Assembly: GCA_001598975.1 (NCBI GenBank) | Contig: BBXU01000069.1 | Coordinates: forward strand, 1 to 42,802 | Reading direction: 5' to 3' | From: Parachlorella kessleri | Lineage: Eukaryota; Chlorophyta; Trebouxiophyceae; Chlorellales; Chlorellaceae | Length of the DNA stretch: 42,802 nucleotides | Shown here: one piece after another, positions 22,959 to 30,973 of the stretch | Layout of the letters: each line of letters starts with the position of its first letter | How positions within the stretch are numbered: the first letter of the stretch is position 1 | Notes under the pieces: model-generated | The model's database searches: none | What the model was told of the DNA's origin: nothing | What the model saw: the letters and a program-made list of their open reading frames with translations, nothing else | Program-made: the position numbers and the translations under genes

Positions 22959-23657
22959 CTAAATGGCTGGCACCGGCGGCGGAAGAGGAGAGGCTGGGTG
23001 GCGGTTAGGTGGAGTAATAGATTGCTGCAAGTGGCTCGGGGTAATAGGCAGCGAGCCACTGACCGTGGGCGCAGGATGGCCGGCAGGTGTTTTTGTTTTG
23101 TGTGCGCCTTGTATGGGCGGCCTGAGTGGGTTTACGTAGGTGCAGCTTTAGGCAGGTGGCCGCTAACGCAGCTGCGTGGTGATAATCAGGGTAGTGGCTA
23201 GGTTCATTCGTCAGAATTTGTGCAGAGCAGCCGGCAGAGGGGTTATTCAGCAGTGTGATAACCAAATTCCGTGACCCAGTAGTGGTTCATGTGTTGAGTT
23301 CATCACATACCTTCTGTCTCCCATTCTTAGCAGTGGCACCTCGTTATCGCAGCCCTTCAGGTTAAATAGAGGTCTTGACCGCCTGATGGTACCCAGGAAA
23401 GTGTATTCCATGCAGATTTCATTAGTTGAGAAGACTACCCAAAACTACCTTAAGCTAGGAGCAAATAAATTGGTGGCCTGGCATCCAGCTCACCTGCAAG
23501 CGTGCTATTTGTGTCTCTACAACCAATGCAGCAGCGGCTGTCCCCACTCAACACAATGTGCCTGCCTCCGCACACAGGCAGAGGAGTACGATGGCAAGCC
23601 AGCCAGGCTTGCTCCCTTTAGATATAAAGGGTAGAGTAGCCCAGCCATGCAGCGCCT
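22959..23657. other. Convergent intergenic region, GT49 (+) and J-CS gene (-)
   Basis: About 700 bases of presumed 3' UTRs. No recognisable coding content and no clear TGTAA on either strand. Confidence 0.6.
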
Positions 23658-26600
23658 TTAGCTTGCCGCCGCCCCCGTGCCGGTCACCGCCAGCTGCTGC
23701 TGTGCCTGCCCCCTGAACCTCTCTAGGCAGGAGCGCACGGCGGGTGGCAGCAGCACCTCGCTAGCCACCCACTTGGGCTCCTCCCCTTGCAGCCAGGGCT
23801 TGGGGGCCACAAAGGTGCGGCCAGTCTCCAGGAAGCACATGGCCTGCAGGTCGAGAGCCAGGGACCTTAGGGGCTCCCACGTGCAGGGACATGTGGTGGG
23901 CTGGCTATCTTGATGATGGCAATGGATACCCACAGCTCCTGGCACCTCACAACACTGGTCGACCAAGGACCACTGCAGCACCTTACCAAGGTGGAGAAAG
24001 CAAAGACCATTTGATACATGTGCAGCCATGCATCCCAGACTTGCCGCCCAGCCAGGATAAAGGAAGCGCAGCGCCTCACCTGCAGGATGTCTTCCAGCCC
24101 AAACTCGTCCTCATCATCGGCAAAGAAGCGCCAGCCCTTCTGCTGTGTGGATCCCGGCCGCTCCTTTGCCAGGTGGTTCTGCCGCTTGCCTGCAGAGTTT
24201 GCTGGAGCAAGCATGTCTTACAGCATCACAGCCTGACACGGTGTGGGCAGCTGCACTTACGCATACATGCACCTCAAGTGAGGCGGGTTAACAACAACCC
24301 CAAGCCAAGGTATTCATGATGGCAGGTCACCTTTTTTCCACATGACCTCCTCTTCAGTGGGGGGCGGCTTGGCCAGCGTGATCATCAGCACCTGCGCTAA
24401 CGAGATGTAATGCGCACTCGCCTTGTTGTAGCAAGTGGATTGTACTTATGTGTATCCTCAACTACCCAGTCGCTTCCAGGTGCAGTGTCTGACTCCTACA
24501 GCAGACAGTCCAGCTCCTCGCACGGGATCGATGCTGCCAGACCATTTGCAGGAAGACGCTCCAGCTGTACTAACAGCGACAGCCTAAGAACACGCAATAT
24601 TGAGCCAGCCAGCGCAACGCGCCTGGCATACCGCAGATCAACGCGCACCCCGTCCGCCAACCTGAGAACCGAAGAACAGGTTGCCCTGGTCTAACTAGCA
24701 CAGCTCCTGCATGGGTCCCAAGCGGTACAGTACCTTGCAGGGCTCGTCGCCAGCGGGGCCTCCAGTCTCCTCCTCGTCCAGGGCACACACACACTCCTCT
24801 GTCACCACCACCTGGTAGTCCTTCCGCTTGCTCTCCTCCTCGCTGCAGTGACACCAAGAGCCACACTGCCAATCCTTGGACCAGACCTCTAAGCTTGTAT
24901 AAATAACTGCCTGTAATGGGCTAGCAGACTGCCTACTGCGGTGAGATTCGGCCACCAGCGACCCAACGGCCAGGAGGTCACATAAGTAAGGGGGGCCCCG
25001 TGCATGCGCCCTGTACCCATTGCTCAGCGCCACTGCTTCGATTTCCCCAGGCCTGGCGGGCCATCTTCTTGCAGCAATAATGCCATAACTTCTGTCATTC
25101 TTGCTGCAAAATAGAAGGTAGCATGCGCTGCAGCTTTCACGCTCACCTGTTGCGCCAGAAGGTGCGATGAAGTGAGAGGGTGTTGCGGACCTCCACGCGC
25201 AGGCCCTGCTCTGTCACCTTGACCCTCACATCGCCCGAATCAATCCAGAAGGGCAGCACCACCTCCAGCGTCAAGTCCTCCTCAGTCTCTGCAATCATGG
25301 GTTGTGGGGCGGACACCAGGCTGAGGCGCACGCTGCATGCCAATACCCCCCTTCCTGCTGGCACAGGACCTGGGAGGAAAAATGCCCTTTTTTCAATCAG
25401 GTGACAGTGTTCTCGGAGCTGAGGGTCAAGGCGGGGTGAGGGAGTGTAGAGGAGGGTACCTGCGACCGTGTAGGGTGGTTCCATGCTGCGCGCCCCGTCG
25501 CTGTCACCACGGAAAAGCCGCTGCCACCTCGCCCCCAGCTCAGCCTTGGGCAGGGCTATCACACAGAAGCGGTTGTCCTGGGTTCTGAAGCGCACCAATG
25601 GAAGGATCAGGTCAGTCCACCTTTCACAGCATTGCATGATAAGCTTGCCGGCAAAAGCAGTCAAGGGGTTAGGAGCTGCGGGGGCGGCCGGCTTTCAGAA
25701 TGCCAGCTTTTCACATCTCCAAGGCTGAATCTATGTCCACAGTAGAGCCATGCAACCACAACTCAATGCTGTGCATTGTCCCTGCCACACGCAACCGAAG
25801 GCACCTCCGGGACCTGCCTGAGGATCTCCACCTGGCGGCTGGGATCCAGCGCGGAATCCAGCGCCCTGTCCAGCAGCGGTGGCGAGCGCTCGCTCTGCAC
25901 CAGCAGTCCCGCGGCGGAGCACTCCACCACCAGCTCACGGTCCTCGTAGCCTAGGCACCAGCAAAGGAAGCACTCCCACACCGTGTGTTACTGGCGTATC
26001 CCGGCAGGGAATTGACACAAGGCAGCGTTGCTTTACTGTCACACGAGCTACTGGCGCATTTGAGAGCGACAACACCCACTACTGCTGAAAGGCCAGCAAT
26101 TGTAGAGTAAATTAGCCTGGTAGAGCATTGCAAGCGAGGGCAGCGCACCACGAATGCTACAGGGGTGAAATTGTTTAGCACACTGCACTTCTGGTCACAA
26201 CGGGCAGCCTTGTATATGACAGACAGGAAGCAAGCATGAGCAGGCTGAGCCATCAGACTGGGTGGGCACTTGCATTGCCCGACCCCCCCCCCCACCCCCC
26301 CCACCCCCCCACCCCACTTCCCACGGCAGCGTCGTTCCCACTTCCCCTTTATAAATGCCGAGTCTTGCCCTCCCCAGCAGCAGCAAAGCCCTTACCTGTG
26401 GGCACTCGGCAGGCCACAAAAACCGTCGCCTCTGTTTGCGCCCACATATAGTACCGCGCCAGCTCCGGGCTGTAGTGGCTCCTCCTGTCCTCCCGCTGCA
26501 GCTGGGCTTGGGCCGCCTCCTTGAAGCGGCGCACCTCCTTCAGCTCACTCTGGGCCCTGCAGTGCCAAGATGCCAGATGGGGCTGGGGAGAGCTGCGTGC

Positions 26601-28620
26601 TGGGGCGGAGTGGGAACTACCTGGCAGGCAGGCACCATCTTGCGGGCCAGATTGCAGCTCACATGGCAGAGCGTCACTTCCTCAACAAGCTGAGGGTCCA
26701 ACCACAGCTCTCCTGCACCGCTTGTTGGGGCGTGTAACTGGGTGGAGTAGGTGGGATGTCATGTCGCCTTCCCTCTTTGTTGGGATCCTCCAGGTACAGC
26801 CTCAAGGCAACATGTAGACGCCCCCTGTCCACCCCGCTACGGCTCCAGTGCAAGCGGTGCTTCACCTGTGGTTGGGGTCCTCCAGCTGCAGCCTGTCAGC
26901 ATCATCGATCCGCTTACGCTCCATCTCCCGCTTGGCCAGCCGCTCCCGCATGTGGTCCGAGTTGATCAGCGGCCAGTGGAGTGGGAAGCTCTCCTACACC
27001 ATGCTACACATCATGCCCTCGCAGTGCATTCGGAGATCTGCATCACTCGGTGGAAGCCATGGTGGGGTTTGAGATGTCCCTCATATGCTGACTGCTGGAC
27101 GCACAGCATGTAGCAACCAGAGTGTTAATCGCTGCCCCACACCCAGGCAAATAGAGCACACGCATGGTCTTGCTGCAGGTTCTTCTACTGGGTGTTCTCC
27201 TTCGTGGTGCCTGGCATGGGTGAGTCCCGACTCGTGTTGTGTATGTCAGCATTGCTGTGTCAGGGCTGGCTACTCCAACGGGGCCGCACCACATACCACC
27301 GCCACGGGAGTCTCCTAGTTTGTTCTAATACCCTGACCTTTTGGTGGGTGGGCCGGGCGGGCCAAAGAGAAGTCGTGTCGCAGGGGTCGTCAACCTTTCG
27401 TTCCTGTTTGCCCAGCCTACCTCCCACTGCTTATGCGGCGTGCAAAGCTCAAAACCAAGTCTGCCACCTCCAGATACCACCCACCGGCCCACCTTCCAGT
27501 GCTGCTTGAACGCCACCCAACTGCTGCCCATCCCGCCCTGCAACACTACCCATCAGCCGACCCACAACTTCCAGTGCTGCTGAAGCGTACATCCACTCAA
27601 TAACCCATCCTGCCCTGCAACAGTACCCATCACCCAGCCCACCTTCCAGTGCTGCTTGAGCGTGCAGAACTCGCAGATGCGCATGCCGCAGGTCCAGCAC
27701 TCCTTGGTGGCGGGGCGCCGGCACACTTCACACGTGACCACCAGCTGTGTGGCGGGGTTGCACCGCAGTCCCAGGCCCTCAAACTCGTCCAAAAGAATGT
27801 CCTCACCACCCAGTGCCTGGCAGGCAGGGGTAGACACAGAACTAGGCCAGAAGGTAGGCAACTCGGTCCAGGACAAGCATCGGCAACAGCTGGGGGTAGC
27901 TGGTCTACAAGTGTGCCGCGATGTGGGCAGGCATGCCGCACCCAGCGTGAAGAGCGGGGACACGGGCATCCACAGTCGAGAACTTGTACCCTACAAATAG
28001 CCCGTCCACTTAAGGTAATGCTCGTTCCTGCTGCATGTTACCACCCACCCACCTGGCCGAAGTTAGCGGTCCGCACATAGCGGTATTGCAGCTCCTTGGC
28101 CCAGGTGTCATACACGGAGCGCTTTTTGGGGTCGCTGAGCACCTCGTAGGCGTGCTGGATGCGTCCAAACCGTGCTGGGTCGCCGCCCTTGTCGGGATGG
28201 TGCTGCTTGGCTAAGGCACGGTAGGCCTGCATGCACCGCACCCGTGAGCCAGGTGTATGTGGTAGCTGCGCTAAGCATATTGGCTCCATACATATTGTCA
28301 GGTGCGACATGTGGTGGACGGATGCCGTGTTGGGTAACAGACGGAAAACACTGTACTTCATACGCAGCGGTGGGGTGCCCACCGTCTTCATCTCAGCCGA
28401 CGTAGCCTTGGGGTCAACCCCAAGGGTGCGATAGTAGCCCGTGCCATCGAGGTCATCAACCTGCAACGAGGGTGCGAAGGAGATACTGTGTAGCCCATGG
28501 GCAGCATCAGCTGGCAATGCATCCATGACTCGAACTGACGCTATCATGGCATGTGCCCTATATAGCATACGGCACCTGGCCCCAGGGGTCTACTGGCTTG
28601 TTTGGCTTCGAGGGTGCCAT
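23658..28620 (-). CDS. J-domain / Cys-rich zinc finger / CS (p23-like) domain co-chaperone
   Basis: Exons, minus strand: 28576-28620, 28383-28460, 28053-28226, 27643-27816, 26866-26993, 26396-26556, about 25818-25950, about 25460-25584, 25147-25369, 24734-24842, 24331-24391, 24080-24189, 23658-23843; about 568 aa, TAA stop. The exon 7/8 junction is uncertain: a GC donor (CAG|GCAGGT) with acceptor at 25584 keeps frame; CAG|GTCCCG with another acceptor is the alternative. Residues about 16-90 are a J domain (GYYRTLGV, HPD at 51-53), so it should stimulate an Hsp70. Residues 128-155 carry C-x2-C-x7-C-x2-C-x4-C-x2-C-x4-H, B-box-like. A CS/p23-like strand pattern lies at about 235-290. A clearer one (LTLEVVLPFWIDSGDVRV to MITLAKPPPTEEEVMWKK) spans about 360-475. 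A conserved-looking tail with FFADDEDEFGLEDILQ follows. CS domains commonly contact Hsp90, so it may link both chaperones; inference. Confidence 0.82.
26281..26318. repeat. Poly-C tract with A interruptions
   Basis: Seen directly: runs of 7-11 C separated by single A, in the intron between exons 6 and 7 of the minus-strand J-CS gene. On the sense strand it is a G-run sequence able in principle to form a G-quadruplex. Confidence 0.9.
27491..27667 (-). repeat. 75-bp tandem duplication including an exon end and splice donor
   Basis: Seen directly: the + strand motif CTTCCAGTGCTGCT starts at 27493, 27568 and 27643, exactly 75 apart, with similar sequence between. The copy at 27643 is the 3' end of exon 4 of the J-CS gene with its GTGGGC donor just below; the other two lie inside the following intron. 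Read in the exon frame, the intron repeats the exon-end peptide (CTLKQHWK, then CTLQQHWK) before a stop. Confidence 0.85.
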
Positions 28621-29122
28621 ATCGACCTTCCGAACGTGGGTTGTGTCAGCCAGTCACGGTAGATGGTTTCTTTGGCTTCTCAGGGGCTGTCTAGGAGCTT
28701 GCAAATGATGTAAAGGGCAGTACCACTCGTGTGTTATGCATATGGCGCAAGACTTTGACCTGCACCATGCTTTCCAGCCCGCCTGCTGCCCATGCTGCGC
28801 TTGACATGATTTGACCATTCTTCAGCGGAGCCGGTGCCTCCTACTGTCAAACGGGCTAGCCCAGGGCTCACGGGTCGGTACCATCAAACTTGGTTGAATT
28901 CACTCCTATTAAGGCTCCAGCCGTGGTCTGACTGACTCACTGTGAGGCTCCCTTGCCAGCAGTAAGCCGCTAGGAGCCTTCCTAAACACTGTTGCTGTGC
29001 TGCTGTCAAGCCATTGCATTTTCTGGTGGGATTATTTGGTTATGAAACCGTGTTGCTAAAAGCACTGCGGCTTCACACTCCTTGCAACAAAGCAGGTTAG
29101 TAATAAACTTGGCGTGCACTTC
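28621..29122. other. Divergent intergenic region, J-CS gene / 29.5 kb gene
   Basis: About 500 bases between the J-CS start and the first ATG of the proposed leader exon of the next gene. No coding content recognised; both promoters are presumably here. Confidence 0.5.
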
Positions 29123-29533
29123 ATGCAGAGCTGTGCCCTGAAGGTGCCCAGAGCCGCCGCTGACATTGTAAGAAGCTGCTTCTGTGGGGTTGTTCCCAAA
29201 AGACTCGTTTCATCCATAGCAACCTACCAGGTGAGTGAGGTTCTCTTTCATGCATGTGCCTCTGCTTGCACCGCTATCTTTGCTCTTTGGCAAGGGCAAG
29301 CTGTGAAGTGCTCCTCCCTACTAGGTACTCATAGCTTTGTGTCCTTGCTGCTGACTGACCAGCAGCCAGCTAGCTCACTGACAAATCCAGAAGATTTTGC
29401 AGTGAACACATGGCGCCTTGTACCCTGCGAGATATACCATGCCCATCCCCTTAAGCACAGCTGTGTCACAAGACAGATCTCTTCCTCGTTGCAGCTGCAG
29501 GGCAACTCCTTGCTGCCCTTGATCAGAGGCTAG
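29123..29533 (+). other. Candidate spliced upstream ORF ending directly at a main ATG
   Basis: ATG at 29123 opens 36 codons (MQSCALKVPRAAADIVRS start, basic and Ser-rich, transit-peptide-like) up to a strong donor CAG|GTGAGT at 29231. Acceptors at 29494 (TTGCAG) or 29500 (CTGCAG) both keep frame and add a few codons before TAG at 29531-29533, which touches the ATG at 29534 (TAGATG). The upstream and main frames are the same. It may be a regulatory uORF or a chance reading of a 5' UTR with an intron. Confidence 0.4.
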
Positions 29534-30385
29534 ATGGCAGGGTCCCAGCCACAGCCTTGGCCTTATACAAGCGGATATGCGGCGCCCCCTCAGCTGCCAT
29601 GCCCCCCCCAGCCTTGGCAGCCTGCCTTGCCGGGTGCTTATGGCATCATGGCGCCACAGCCGCAGCGGCAGTACACAGTACCTCCTGGCCAGGCATGGGT
29701 GGCGCCTAAAATCCTGCCACCCATGCAAGTTTACAACGGCTACCAGCCGCAGTCGCAGTACTTGCCGGACCCACCCAATACACAGGCTGCATACCTGCCT
29801 GGGGCGCACAAAGTCTGCGCCAAGGACATATCCAGTGCCCACGGCAAGCAGCCCTCCCTCCCAGCCAAGCGTAAGGCACCCAGCGACCACGAACTGTTAA
29901 AGGAGCTGGAGCTGGCATATGGACAAGTTTACAAGAGAAGCTTGGAACTGGAGACCAAGGTAGAACGGCTGCAGGCGGCCAACACCGAGCTGGCCAAGGA
30001 GCAGGGGCAGCTGAGGGCTGCTGCCCAGCAGTGTGAGGAGCAGCTCAGGGGCAAGAGTCAGGATGTGGAGCTTGCGCAGGCGGCTGCCCAGCACTACAAA
30101 GAGCAGCTGGGAAAGAAACATGCAGCGCTGAGAGTTTTACGGGCAATCACCCAGCGGAAAGAGCTGGAGCACCAGAAGCAGGCAGAGCAGCTGCGAAAGC
30201 TACAGGTGGCTGCCGAGCAGCACGAGGGCCAGCTGCGGCAGAAGGATGCCGAGATGGAGCAGCTCCGCCATGCTGCCCAGAGGTGGCAGGAAGTAAAGCC
30301 CAAGCTGCTCCAGCTGCGGGCACAGCAGGCGGCGAAGGTGAAGCGGGAAGTAGTAGGCAGCTCCTCGGCACCACTCACCTGCTAA
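29534..30385 (+). CDS. Pro/Gln-rich coiled-coil protein, intronless, unknown function
   Basis: One uninterrupted frame of 283 codons with a TAA stop; no family recognised. Residues about 1-90 are rich in Pro, Gln, Tyr and Ala (MAGSQPQPWPYTSGYAAPP start), low complexity and probably disordered. A basic patch KRKAPS follows at about 113-118 and could be a nuclear signal. From about 120 to 275 the protein is a continuous coiled coil with repeated elements AAAQ-EQL-K (QLRAAAQQCEEQLRGKSQD, QAAAQHYKEQLGKKH, KLQVAAEQHEGQLRQKD), spaced by about 30-50 residues. This suggests internal duplication. The start is fixed by a TAG immediately before the ATG. A TGTAA lies about 400 nt downstream. The lack of introns stands out among the neighbours. 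Confidence 0.7.
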   Translation: MAGSQPQPWPYTSGYAAPPQLPCPPQPWQPALPGAYGIMAPQPQRQYTVPPGQAWVAPKILPPMQVYNGYQPQSQYLPDPPNTQAAYLPGAHKVCAKDISSAHGKQPSLPAKRKAPSDHELLKELELAYGQVYKRSLELETKVERLQAANTELAKEQGQLRAAAQQCEEQLRGKSQDVELAQAAAQHYKEQLGKKHAALRVLRAITQRKELEHQKQAEQLRKLQVAAEQHEGQLRQKDAEMEQLRHAAQRWQEVKPKLLQLRAQQAAKVKREVVGSSSAPLTC

Positions 30386-30781
30386 AACGCACAATGCAGA
30401 CTACGCCCACTGGCGCTCCACAATCAGTACCCCTGGCAGCTTGAACACATTTAGGGCCTGCCACCCTGCACTCTCCCGTGCAAGCCATGGTGATGCGGTC
30501 ATCCCAGGGCGCCAAAGTCAGTGCACAGTATGGGGCACCACAACGCAAATGCAGCTGTTCGCGGCTGCAGTGGCAGCGGCATGCTTCCAATTCACTTTGT
30601 TCAGCAGCCGGGCCATACCCCCGCTGCAGGCATGGCAGAAGCAGCCTGCTAAGGTGTGATTTGGCCATGTGCTGTCTAAAACGGTCTCTGCTCTTCGTCC
30701 CTACCTCATGGTGCGTAACCATTGAAGAGTGCAGCATCCTTGACTAGGTCGATGCACATCAAACCGTGGGTCCTTCAGGCA

Positions 30782-30786
30782 TGTAA
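30782..30786 (+). terminator. Candidate TGTAA polyadenylation signal of coiled-coil gene
   Basis: TGTAA on the + strand 397 nt after the TAA stop of the intronless gene, and upstream of the next gene. Confidence 0.4.
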
Positions 30787-30973
30787 CGAATCAAAGTAGT
30801 CAATCCAGAGGGGACTGCCCTGCCTCAAAGGGACCAGCCCTGTCAGCTGGTTTGGCGCCTTCAATAGGCTCAGATTCTAGCGCCTAGATCCCTTGGATGC
30901 ATCGAAGTCACGTTACCTCACCTGAGGCCGCTCAGCAGTGAAAACCATACCAATAACACTATGGTAGGTTCTC

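Noticed and set aside
27177..27225. + strand segment reading FFYWVFSFVVPGM between an AG and a GTGAG
   Set aside because: Looks like a small exon, but it lies in an intron of the minus-strand J-CS gene and no other + strand exons flank it; probably chance.
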